From positions 124,001 to 188,000 of the forward strand of contig CAWFXV010000022.1 in the NCBI GenBank assembly GCA_963819885.1: 64,000 nucleotides of DNA, written 5' to 3'. Shown piece by piece: positions 29,574 through 37,336 of the stretch (within the stretch, counting starts at the first letter, position 1; every line of letters begins with the position of its first letter). This DNA is from JACVRX01 sp963819885 (GTDB lineage: Bacteria > Actinomycetota > Actinomycetes > Jiangellales > Jiangellaceae). Below the pieces are notes generated by a model. That model did not search any database and was not told the origin of the DNA. It worked only from the letters and a program-made list of their open reading frames with translations. Made by a program: the position numbers and the translations under genes.

Positions 29574-30281
29574 ATGACCACCAGCGATCAATCTCGAATT
29601 GCCCTCGTCACGGGCGGATCCCGCGGGCTTGGCCTCGCCTTGACCCGGGAGCTTGGGAGGCGCGGGTGGCACGTCATCGTCGATGCCCGCGACGGCGAAC
29701 GGCTCAGCGCCGCGGTCGATGGAATGCCCACTGGCTCGGTGAGGTCCGTGCCCGGTGACATCGCCGATCCCGACCACCGCCGCGCCCTTGCCGGCGCCGT
29801 CGAGAACGCCGGAGGGCTGGACCTGTTGGTCAACAACGCCAGCATTCTCGGCCCCAGCCCGCAGCCGCGGCTGGCCGACTATCCACTCGACGTGCTCGAG
29901 CAGGTCTACGCCGTCAACACGGTCGCTCCGCTGGCCTTGTTCCAGTTGCTGCTCTCCCCTCTGGAGAAGCGCAGCGGGCGGGTCGTCTCCGTGTCGTCCG
30001 ATGCGGCGGTCGAAGCTTACGAAGGGTGGGGCGGCTACGGCTCGGCAAAGGCTGCGCTGGACCACCTGACGGCCACTCTCGCCGCCGAGCAGCCCAACTT
30101 GCGGATCTACTCCTTCGACCCCGGCGACATGGCGACGGACCTCCAGCAGCAAGCATTCCCGGGCGAGGACGTCAGTGATCGAGCGGCGCCGCAGACCGTG
30201 GTGCCAGCTCTGCTGAAACTCGTCGAGGGGGACCTGCCCAGCGGCCGCTACCGAGCCGCCGACTTGGCGGTGGCCCCGTGA
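29574..30281 (+). CDS. Short-chain dehydrogenase/reductase (SDR)
   Basis: 235-residue NAD(P)-dependent oxidoreductase with a Rossmann fold: TGGSRGLGLAL (cofactor loop), NNASIL, and catalytic YGSAK with the preceding Ser (VSVSSDAAV). An Arg after the first strand (VDARDGERL) leans to NADP. ATG at 29574 has no Shine-Dalgarno, agreeing with a leaderless transcript from the MerR-type promoter. It overlaps the QueA-like gene by four bases (GTGA), so the pair is coupled. Substrate unknown. Confidence 0.9.
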   Translation: MTTSDQSRIALVTGGSRGLGLALTRELGRRGWHVIVDARDGERLSAAVDGMPTGSVRSVPGDIADPDHRRALAGAVENAGGLDLLVNNASILGPSPQPRLADYPLDVLEQVYAVNTVAPLALFQLLLSPLEKRSGRVVSVSSDAAVEAYEGWGGYGSAKAALDHLTATLAAEQPNLRIYSFDPGDMATDLQQQAFPGEDVSDRAAPQTVVPALLKLVEGDLPSGRYRAADLAVAP

Positions 30282-31330
30282 CGGTGCATGAGGCCAAGCC
30301 CGTCACGCGGTTCACACTGCCGCCCGGCAGCGATGCCACGGCGCCACCGGAGCGCCGAGGCGTGCCTCGCGACGGCGTCCGGCTCCTTGTCGCCCGGCCA
30401 GGTCTTGTCAAGCATCGGCGGTTCCACGACTTGCCCGAGCTCTTGGAGCCAGGCGATCTCGTGGTCGTGAACACCTCCGCAACGCTGCCGGCTGCGCTCG
30501 ACGGGCGGCGCGCGGACGGTCGACACGCCCCGGTCCACGTTTCGACCGCCCTCGACGACGGCGACTGGGTAGTCGAGGTACGCCGGCCGGACGGAAACGG
30601 GCCGGACCTAACGGTCACCCGCGGCCAGACACTTCGCCTGCCCGGAAGGGTCCACCTCCGACTGGCGATGTCCTATCCGGATCCGACCGCCGCGGTGTCG
30701 CGATTGTGGCGCGCTACTGCAGATCCGACTCCGTCGCTTCGGGAGTATCTGGCTCGGCACGGTCGGCCGGTCCGGTACGGCTATCTCCGGAAGCAGTTTC
30801 CACTCGCCGACTACCAGACCGTGTTTGCTACCGACCCGGGCAGTGCGGAGATGGCCAGCGCTGGCCGGCCGTTCACGACGTCTCTGGTCGTTCGGCTCAT
30901 TACCCGAGGCATCGTCGTCGCGCCCGTCGTCCTGCATGCCGGCGTGTCGAGCCCCGAGCTACCCGAGCCGCCGACGCCTGAGCGGTTTCAGGTGTCGTCG
31001 ACGACGGCTGGGCTGGTCAACCACGTACGTGCCGTGGGCGGTCGGGTCGTGGCCGTCGGCACGACGACCGTGCGTGCACTGGAGAGCGCGGCCGCGGCGG
31101 ATGGCACCGTTCGTTCTGCCAGCGGCTGGACCGATCTCGTCCTCGGAGCCGATCGACCCGCGCGAGCCGTCACCGGTCTGGTCACCGGGCTGCACGCCCC
31201 GGAAGCGAGCCATCTGCTGCTGCTCGAGGCTGTTGCCGGCCCACGGTTGGTCGCCGCGGCATATCAGGCGGCCGTCGAGAGTGGCTACTTGTGGCACGAG
31301 TTCGGCGACGCGACGCTGTTCCTGCCCTAG
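30278..31330 (+). CDS. QueA-like S-adenosylmethionine:tRNA ribosyltransferase-isomerase homologue
   Basis: 350 residues. Canonical QueA transfers the ribosyl part of SAM to the queuosine precursor in tRNA. Retained motifs: LVVVNTSATLPAALDGR, YQTVFATDPGS, VAVGTTTVRALESA. Differences: the usual AGLHFT reads AGRPFT (residues 195-200), the LHVG(L/A)GTF segment reads VLHAGVSS, and the middle domain is short. No tgt, queG or other queuosine genes are in the window. It is coupled to an SDR behind a MerR-type promoter, so it may act on something other than tRNA. The stop overlaps the convergent epimerase stop. Confidence 0.82.
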   Translation: MTVHEAKPVTRFTLPPGSDATAPPERRGVPRDGVRLLVARPGLVKHRRFHDLPELLEPGDLVVVNTSATLPAALDGRRADGRHAPVHVSTALDDGDWVVEVRRPDGNGPDLTVTRGQTLRLPGRVHLRLAMSYPDPTAAVSRLWRATADPTPSLREYLARHGRPVRYGYLRKQFPLADYQTVFATDPGSAEMASAGRPFTTSLVVRLITRGIVVAPVVLHAGVSSPELPEPPTPERFQVSSTTAGLVNHVRAVGGRVVAVGTTTVRALESAAAADGTVRSASGWTDLVLGADRPARAVTGLVTGLHAPEASHLLLLEAVAGPRLVAAAYQAAVESGYLWHEFGDATLFLP

Positions 31331-32352
31331 CCCGGCCTTATCGGCCGAGCAGCCCACGCCGCCAGGATCGCCGTCTCCTTAGTGGGGTCGATGCCGTGCT
31401 GGGGCGTTTCCCGGTAGACCTTGAGAACCTCCGCTCCCCCGGACGCGACCCAATCCCAGGTGTCCCGCACAGTCTCGGTGACCGGCCGACACCGCAGACC
31501 TGCTGCGAGGGCCTTCTCCGAGGACGGCAGCCAGATTGCTGCCGTGTCCGGTCCGCCCGCCGTCCACTCCGGCAGCTCGGTCCACTCCTCGACGCCATGC
31601 TCCAGCAGGAACTCGTCGTCGACCCACACCAGCTCGGCGTCCGATCCGGTCACGGAAACGCAGTCGGACAACATTCGTCCGAAGGTGGTGTTGCCGCGGA
31701 CGCCGCTGGTGAGAAAGCGGCCCGACCCGCCGGCACTGATCTGGGCCAGTCCGAAGGCAGCGATGTCGCGGGCGTCGATCACCTGCAGCTGGCGATCCGG
31801 GTCACCTGGGGCCAGCACCTGTCCGCCCCGAGCGATGCGCCGCAGCCACCACGGCAACCGCCCGACGTTCTCGTGTGGGCCGAGAATCAGGCCCGGACTG
31901 ATGATCAACACCCGCCCGCCGAAGTTGGCGACGACCGCACGCTCACAGCCGGCCTTGAGCACGCCGTAGTCGCCATAGTCCGGACCGGCGTCGGGCGGGC
32001 AGTCGTGCACCGGTGAACTCTCATCGACTGGCTCAACCGGCCAGTCGCGGATCGCCGAGATGCTGGAGACGAACAGATAGCAGTCGGCGTGCCCGGACAG
32101 AAGTCGCGCCGAATCACCGACGATGCGCGGCGTGAAGCCGCACACGTCGACGACGGCATCCCAATGCCGGCCGTCGACCAGCCGTTCGACGTCAGCCGTC
32201 ACTTCCCGGTCGCCGCGGATCGCCTCCACCCCAGGTACGTCGGCACCGGTGATACCCCGGTTGAAGGTCGTGACGTCGTAGCCGCGGCGTAGAGCATCGA
32301 CAACGAATGCACGGCCGAGGAACACCGAGCCACCGAGCACCAGGATCCGCAC
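31327..32352 (-). CDS. NAD-dependent epimerase/dehydratase family protein
   Basis: 341-residue extended-SDR protein. It starts MRILVLGGSVFLGRAFV (GxxGxxG variant GGSVFLG), has DAVVDVCGF, FVSSISAIRD and YGVLKAGCERAV, where the Tyr-x-x-x-Lys pair is expected, and IISPGLILGPHENVGRLPWW downstream. This is the class of isoflavone-reductase/nucleoside-sugar epimerase-like proteins, substrate unknown. Stop codons of this gene and the QueA-like gene interlock within 31327-31330, leaving no space for a terminator between them. Confidence 0.88.
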   Translation of the reverse strand: MRILVLGGSVFLGRAFVVDALRRGYDVTTFNRGITGADVPGVEAIRGDREVTADVERLVDGRHWDAVVDVCGFTPRIVGDSARLLSGHADCYLFVSSISAIRDWPVEPVDESSPVHDCPPDAGPDYGDYGVLKAGCERAVVANFGGRVLIISPGLILGPHENVGRLPWWLRRIARGGQVLAPGDPDRQLQVIDARDIAAFGLAQISAGGSGRFLTSGVRGNTTFGRMLSDCVSVTGSDAELVWVDDEFLLEHGVEEWTELPEWTAGGPDTAAIWLPSSEKALAAGLRCRPVTETVRDTWDWVASGGAEVLKVYRETPQHGIDPTKETAILAAWAARPIRPG

Positions 32353-32518
32353 ATTCCGATTGTGCTGATATGTCGGTCGGCACAGCGGCGGCTTCGCCGA
32401 CGGCAGAAGCCAGGTGGTCCGCCGCCCTGTTGACGAAATCCGCGCCGGAACCGGCTCTATTGGCCGGTGGAGCGCGGATTGTCTGGCGAAGACACGAGCG
32501 GGGAGTGACGATCTGGGG

Positions 32519-33355
32519 GTGGCACACGACGGCGACTTGGGCTTGTTCGGCCCGCACAGCGTGAGCTGGCGGGTGCATTCCGAGCCGATTCTCTGGCTGG
32601 CCGGGCTTCGTGCGCTCTACTTGCAGGCGTTACACCCACGGGCGATCACCGGCGTGATGCAGAACTCGGACTTTCGCCACGATGCCTGGGGCCGGTTGCT
32701 ACGCACGGCGGAGTACGTCGGCACGGTCGTATTCGGAACCACTGCCGACGCCGAGGCCGCCGGCGCCCGCGTGCGTCGCATACACGAGCGGCTGCGCGCG
32801 ACGAACCCCGTCACGGGGGAGGAGTTCAGGATCGACGAGCCCGATCTGCTGCGCTGGATCCACGTGACCGAGGTGGAGTCGTTCGTGACGACGGCACGTC
32901 GCGCTGGGGCCCCGTTGTCCGAGGCCGATGTCGACGACTACTACGCCGAGCAGGTCCGCGCCGCGGAGCTCGTCGGGATCGATCCGGCAACCACCCCGGC
33001 GTCGGCTGCCGACGTCGAGGAGTACTACCGGCAGGTGCGACCTGAGCTCGCAGCCGGCCGGCTAAGCGTGGAGGTGGTGAGATTCTTGACGGTCCCACCG
33101 ATGCCGTGGTGGGTCGGCCTGGCCGGAGGTCGGTTCGGCTGGCTGGCCCTGGCCGTCGTGGGATTCGCCTTGTTGCCCCGCTGGGCACGTCGTCTGTACG
33201 GACTTCCCGGGCTTCCCACCACCGATCTCTCCGCGACGCTCACGGTGCGAGCGCTGCGGCGAGCCATTGCTGCGGTGCCGGGTGCTCTGGAGGGGGGACC
33301 GATCTACCAGGACGCGATGCGTCGGGCAGCACTCGCCGGCGAGGCCGTCGATTGA
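32519..33355 (+). CDS. MpaB-family oxygenase (DUF2236)
   Basis: 278-residue protein with FGPHSVSWRVHSEPILWLAG, LYLQALHPRAITGVMQNS, WGRLLRTAEYVGTVVFG and LLRWIHVTEVESF, the conserved set of the DUF2236/mpaB oxygenase family (haem-binding latex-clearing/ER-oxygenase relatives). A hydrophobic stretch near residues 195-220 suggests membrane association. GTG at 32519 starts the homologous region; the frame is open to 32414 with no family character there. GGGGAG lies about 14 bases upstream. Confidence 0.85.
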   Translation: MAHDGDLGLFGPHSVSWRVHSEPILWLAGLRALYLQALHPRAITGVMQNSDFRHDAWGRLLRTAEYVGTVVFGTTADAEAAGARVRRIHERLRATNPVTGEEFRIDEPDLLRWIHVTEVESFVTTARRAGAPLSEADVDDYYAEQVRAAELVGIDPATTPASAADVEEYYRQVRPELAAGRLSVEVVRFLTVPPMPWWVGLAGGRFGWLALAVVGFALLPRWARRLYGLPGLPTTDLSATLTVRALRRAIAAVPGALEGGPIYQDAMRRAALAGEAVD

Positions 33356-33445
33356 CCGAGAGTCCACCTTCCCGACCTCAGGTGGCGCCCGATCGCTGTT
33401 TCCACGACGATCAGTGCCAAGCCGTTTCACCTCAGGAGGTCACCG

Positions 33446-33649
33446 ATGGGCTCCGTTGCCCGCATCACCCAGATCAGCGCCCGTTCCGACCAGGGATTCG
33501 ACGACGCGGTACGCGTCGGCATCGACCGGGCAAACTCGACCCTGCGCAACGTCACCGGCGCGTGGGTCAAGGATCAGAAGGTCGAAGTCGCCGACGGCCA
33601 AATCACGGCCTATCAGGTCGTCCTCGAGATCACGTTCATCCTCGACTGA
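33446..33649 (+). CDS. Dodecin-family flavin-binding protein
   Basis: 67 residues, the usual dodecin size. Dodecins form hollow dodecamers that bind FMN/FAD or CoA and buffer free flavin. The helix VGIDRANSTLRNVTG and strands WVKDQKVEV and ITAYQVVLEITFIL fit the family; Trp40 is the expected flavin-stacking residue and Gln57 the isoalloxazine contact. The ATG has an excellent AGGAGG ribosome-binding site at 33435-33440. Confidence 0.92.
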   Translation: MGSVARITQISARSDQGFDDAVRVGIDRANSTLRNVTGAWVKDQKVEVADGQITAYQVVLEITFILD

Positions 33650-33715
33650 GCGGCTGGCCCCTGCGCTGGGAGCCCGGGTATGGGAGCGCCGCCGGCTGTG
33701 ACCTGAAGTAGCGGG

Positions 33716-34624
33716 TCAGGCGTCGCTTTCGTCCTTGCGCGGGGACGATGCCGGTTTCTTGGTAGCCGAGCTCTTCTTCGAGGCGGCGCGCTTGACCGGC
33801 TCGGTCACCTTCTTGGCCGCGGACGTTGTTGCACCGCTGGCTCGGCTCGACGTGGCTGCGGATCCGTCGAGCAGGGTCTGCTCGGCCGGTTTGCCCGGGC
33901 CGCTGGTCTTCGCCTCTTCCGCCGCGGCGTCGGCGGCTGCTTCGTCGGGCGAGGCCCCAGCCGCATCCGCTGCGGCTGCGCTGGTCCCGCCGGAATCCGC
34001 GGTCCGCGGCGCTGCGTCGTCGGAGTCCGGTGGCGTCGGTGCCCACGGCGCTGCCGACGGATCGTAGGTCGTCCACTGCTGTGCCTCGCCACGACGGCGA
34101 AGGACGGCCGCTGCGACTGCGCCAGCAACGGTGAAGGAAGTGACGATCAGCAGCATCCGCCGCCTCCGCCGCCGCTTCCGCGGCTTTTCGACGATGGCCA
34201 GCGAGCGCTCACCTACGTCGGTCGCGCGCTCGGCGAACTTGTCCGCGCCTGCGGCGAGCGCGGCTGCCACCTTGGGAACGACATCTTCGAGGAAGGTGTC
34301 CCGCGCGCTGAGCGCCGCCGGGGTGACCCGATCGACCGCGGTCCCGACCATCGGACTGATCCGCTCCTTGGCCGCCTCGACCTTCGGCCCGGTGGCCTTG
34401 CGCGCATTTGAAATGAGCGGCCTGATCCGCTCGGCGAGCTCTGCGGCGCTCTCCGAGCTGGTCGAGCCGGCCTTGCGCGCCGCCTGCTTGGCAGCCTTCC
34501 TGGCTTTGGCGGCCGCATCGCGGGCCGCGTCCGCCGCGTCCTGGGCGGTCTGGACAGCATCTGCAGTCCGGGACTGAACGTCAACGCGCCGCAGCCGGTC
34601 CCGGAAATCCGACATTGCACTCAC
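33716..34624 (-). CDS. Hypothetical single-pass protein with charged helical N-terminus and basic tail
   Basis: 302 residues. Residues 20-150 are helical Ala/Lys/Arg-rich repeats (DAADAARDAAAKARKAAKQA), then a cluster RKRRRRRR before a membrane segment MLLIVTSFTVAGAVAAAVL, and a long low-complexity C-terminal part ending in a histone-H1-like tail (KRAASKKSSATKKP). The GTG at 34624 has AGGAGG 5 bases upstream. Similar actinobacterial proteins exist upstream of ppiA-like genes but none has a known role. The topology (basic side in) suggests the helical part is cytoplasmic. Confidence 0.7.
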   Translation of the reverse strand: MSAMSDFRDRLRRVDVQSRTADAVQTAQDAADAARDAAAKARKAAKQAARKAGSTSSESAAELAERIRPLISNARKATGPKVEAAKERISPMVGTAVDRVTPAALSARDTFLEDVVPKVAAALAAGADKFAERATDVGERSLAIVEKPRKRRRRRRMLLIVTSFTVAGAVAAAVLRRRGEAQQWTTYDPSAAPWAPTPPDSDDAAPRTADSGGTSAAAADAAGASPDEAAADAAAEEAKTSGPGKPAEQTLLDGSAATSSRASGATTSAAKKVTEPVKRAASKKSSATKKPASSPRKDESDA

Positions 34625-34759
34625 GCGGGCCTCCTCGGTCTCTCGTTATGGGCCCATTCCCATCCGGCCACCGATCATGCCGCTTCTCAACCCGAATGCC
34701 CAGCGAAGCGCCCACATGCGAGGATGAGGTTTCGACCGCCCGAACGGGAAAGGCACCAC

Positions 34760-35290
34760 GTGTCCGCCGAGCTGTACGCCACCTTGTCCACCAATCACGG
34801 CGATATCAACGTCAAACTATTTCCGAACCACGCGCCCAAGACGGTCCGGAACTTCGTCGAGCTCGCCGAGGGGTCGAAGGAGTGGACCGACCCGCGAACC
34901 GGTCGGACATCCACCGATCCGCTGTACGACGGCACCACGTTCCATCGAGTGATCCAGGGCTTCATGATCCAGGGCGGCGACCCCCTCGGTTCCGGTCGTG
35001 GCGGGCCTGGATACGAGTTCGCCGACGAGCTCCATCCCGAGCTCTCGTTCGACCGGCCGTACCTGCTGGCGATGGCCAACGCCGGAGCCAACACCAACGG
35101 ATCGCAGTTCTTCATCACCGTCGGCAAGACCGCCTGGCTCAATCGCAAGCACACGATCTTCGGAGAGGTGTCCGACGCGAGCAGCCGTGGGGTTGTCGAC
35201 ACGATCGCCGCACTCGACACCGACCAATCCGACCGGCCCACGCACCCCGTCACGATCGAGAGCGTCACTGTCGACCGCCGGCCGGCCTAG
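34760..35290 (+). CDS. ppiA: Peptidyl-prolyl cis-trans isomerase, cyclophilin type
   Basis: 176-residue cytoplasmic prolyl isomerase. Active-site residues in FHRVIQGFMIQGGDP (Arg63, Phe68, Gln71), GSQFFITVG and HTIFGEV are kept. GTG at 34760 with AAAGG upstream is chosen over the in-frame ATG at 34724, which lacks homology. The position followed by a rhomboid protease gene and crgA is the conserved actinobacterial arrangement (ppiA of mycobacteria lies in the same place). Confidence 0.96.
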   Translation: MSAELYATLSTNHGDINVKLFPNHAPKTVRNFVELAEGSKEWTDPRTGRTSTDPLYDGTTFHRVIQGFMIQGGDPLGSGRGGPGYEFADELHPELSFDRPYLLAMANAGANTNGSQFFITVGKTAWLNRKHTIFGEVSDASSRGVVDTIAALDTDQSDRPTHPVTIESVTVDRRPA

Positions 35291-35296
35291 ACGACG

Positions 35297-36163
35297 ATGT
35301 CCGGCGACGTCGGCGAAACCCCACCACAGCATGCCCCCGAGCGCAGCGCCCCGGCCTGCTATCGGCATCCCGATCGCGAAACGCACATCCGGTGTGCGCG
35401 ATGCGAGCGGTACATCTGCCCGGACTGCATGACGGCGGCGCCGGTCGGGTTTCAGTGTCCGGAGTGCGTCAGCGAGGGTGCTCGCACGGTCCGCCAACCG
35501 ACGACCGTGCTCGGCGGGCAGGTACGTGAGCGGGGAGACGACCTCGTCACCAAGATCCTGATCGGTCTCAACGTCGGCATCTGGCTGATCGGCCTGGTGG
35601 CGGGTTTCCAAGAAATCGCCGGGCGCTTTGCGTTGTTCCAGCTGGCGTTCTTCGACGCCGAACCCGTTGGCGTATCCGACGGCGAGTGGTACCGCCTGCT
35701 CACCGCGGCGTTCGTACATCAGCAGATCTGGCATCTCGGGCTGAACATGTACGCGCTGTGGATCCTGGGCCGCATGCTCGAGCCGGTGCTGGGGCGCTGG
35801 CGGTTCGTCGCGCTGTATGTGTTGTCAGCCCTCGGCGGGAGCGCCGCCTCTTTGCTCGCCCCCGACGTCATCTCCTATGGGGCGTCCGGCGCCGTCTTCG
35901 GCCTGATGGGGGCACTATTCGTGGTGCTGCGGCGGTTCGGACGTGACGTCACCGCCGTCCTGGTGATCTTGGCCATCAACGTGGTCTTCGGTTTCGTGGT
36001 GCCGGGCATCGATTGGCGCGCACACTTCGGTGGCCTGATTACTGGCGCTGTGCTGGCGTTCGTATTTGCGCATGCTCCCCGCGAGCATCGAACGCTGGTC
36101 TCCGTGGCGGCGTGCATCGCCATGCTCGTGCTGATCGTCGGGATCGTGGCCCTCCGGATCTGA
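35297..36163 (+). CDS. Rhomboid family intramembrane serine protease with N-terminal zinc-binding domain
   Basis: 288 residues. The N-terminus is a B-box-like zinc finger (CYRHPDRETHIRCARCERYI then CPDCM and CPEC). The membrane domain has six or seven segments with HLGLNMYAL (Asn150), GASGAVFG (catalytic Ser198) and HFGG (catalytic His243), so it should be active. It cleaves membrane protein substrates within the bilayer; the substrate is unknown. It starts 6 bases after ppiA and is probably cotranscribed. Confidence 0.94.
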   Translation: MSGDVGETPPQHAPERSAPACYRHPDRETHIRCARCERYICPDCMTAAPVGFQCPECVSEGARTVRQPTTVLGGQVRERGDDLVTKILIGLNVGIWLIGLVAGFQEIAGRFALFQLAFFDAEPVGVSDGEWYRLLTAAFVHQQIWHLGLNMYALWILGRMLEPVLGRWRFVALYVLSALGGSAASLLAPDVISYGASGAVFGLMGALFVVLRRFGRDVTAVLVILAINVVFGFVVPGIDWRAHFGGLITGAVLAFVFAHAPREHRTLVSVAACIAMLVLIVGIVALRI

Positions 36164-36184
36164 ATCGACGGCGCCCCCGGCAGG

Positions 36185-36216
36185 TTATCCACAGGCGTTG
36201 TCCCCAGTGGGGATAA
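36185..36216. promoter_or_regulatory. DnaA boxes in the rhomboid-crgA spacer
   Basis: A perfect TTATCCACA box at 36185-36193 is followed by TTGTCCCCA (36198-36206) and, on the opposite strand, TTATCCCCA (36208-36216). The latter two form a near-perfect dyad centred on one G. They lie in the 85-base spacer between the convergent rhomboid and crgA genes, downstream of both. Confidence 0.6.
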
Positions 36217-36248
36217 ATCACACTGATGTAATCGCGACAGGAACCGGC

Positions 36249-36503
36249 CTACCGCCACTTGGTCGCGGCGATGAACCCCGCGGTGATCAAGCCCATGCCG
36301 ATGATGAGGTTCCAGCCGCCGAGCGCGCTCATCACCGGCAGGCTGGCCTCGGTGATGTAGTACACGACGATCCAGGCCAACCCGAGCACCAGCAGCGTGA
36401 CCATCACCGGAGCGACCCAGCGCCCGGAGATGCCAGAACCGCCGCCTGCACGTGTCGCCGGCGGGGTGAAGTCGACCTTGCGGCGAATGCGAGACTTGGG
36501 CAC
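36249..36503 (-). CDS. crgA: Cell division protein CrgA
   Basis: 84-residue membrane protein of the actinobacterial divisome that interacts with FtsZ, FtsQ, FtsI and CwsA. It begins VPKSRIRRKVDFTPP, has two membrane segments (WVAPVMVTLLVLGLAWIVVY and GWNLIIGMGLITAGFIAA) joined by a short loop, and ends TKWR, all typical. The GTG at 36503 has GAGAGGAC upstream. The neighbourhood with DUF881, trpG and pknB is conserved. Confidence 0.96.
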   Translation of the reverse strand: MPKSRIRRKVDFTPPATRAGGGSGISGRWVAPVMVTLLVLGLAWIVVYYITEASLPVMSALGGWNLIIGMGLITAGFIAATKWR

Positions 36504-36610
36504 GGCTGGCGTCCTCTCGATCGGCTGTCCTGGCGGTGCGATCTCCCGCCCGATCTGGGAGATAGCGTAGTCAACGCATCGACGCCCGGTTCCGTGAGGA
36601 GGTGACGGCA

Positions 36611-37336
36611 GTGGCCGCGCCCGGCCGAGGCTGGCGGTTCGCTGCGCCCGTCGCACTCGCCGGCTGCGGAGCGCTGTTGGTGATCAGCGCACGTGCGGCT
36701 GACGGCACCGACCTGCGCCCGATCGACCACACCGACGTCGCCGACCTGGTCCGGGCCGAGGAACGGCACACGGAGGAACTCACCGCGGAGCATGAGCGGC
36801 TCTCCGCCGAGGTTGAAGCGTTGACCGCGGAGAAGGGCACCGTGGGATCAGCCGAGTTGCAGGATCGAGTCAGCGCGCTGCGGTCTTCGACCGGACTCAC
36901 GGCCGTCGAGGGGCCTGGGCTCACAGTGACACTCGACGACGCACCGCTGCCCGCGAGCGGCGAGCTGGAACCGGGCACTCAACTCGACGACTACGTCGTG
37001 CACCAGCAGGACCTCGACGGCGTCATCAACGCGCTGTGGGCCGGCGGGGCCGAGGCGATGATGGTCATGGACCAGCGGGTGGTCGCCACCAGCACCATCC
37101 GGTGTGTCGGACCGGTACTCCTGCTGCAGGGGCGCCGGTACGCGCCGCCGTACACCGTGACCGCGATCGGTGATCCGGACACGATGCAGGAGGCCCTCGA
37201 CGACTCCGACGCCGTCACCGAATTTCGGCTCTACGCCGACTTCATCGGGCTGGGTTACCAGGTCGACCGCGAGGACAGCGTCACGCTGCCGGCATACGAC
37301 GGCCCGATCGACGTCTCGGAGGCAACCGCATCGTGA
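36611..37336 (+). CDS. DUF881 membrane-anchored protein
   Basis: 241 residues. N-terminal membrane anchor (FAAPVALAGCGALLVISARA), a coiled-coil region (HTEELTAEHERLSAEVEALT), then the DUF881 fold with GPGLTVTLDDAPLP, DLDGVINALWAGGAEAMMV and IRCVGPVLLLQGRRYAPPY. Such proteins lie beside division genes in actinobacteria and firmicutes; role unknown. GTG at 36611 is preferred because AGGAGG lies 8 bases upstream; the GTG at 36602 overlaps that site. The stop overlaps the next gene as GTGA. Confidence 0.9.
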   Translation: MAAPGRGWRFAAPVALAGCGALLVISARAADGTDLRPIDHTDVADLVRAEERHTEELTAEHERLSAEVEALTAEKGTVGSAELQDRVSALRSSTGLTAVEGPGLTVTLDDAPLPASGELEPGTQLDDYVVHQQDLDGVINALWAGGAEAMMVMDQRVVATSTIRCVGPVLLLQGRRYAPPYTVTAIGDPDTMQEALDDSDAVTEFRLYADFIGLGYQVDREDSVTLPAYDGPIDVSEATAS

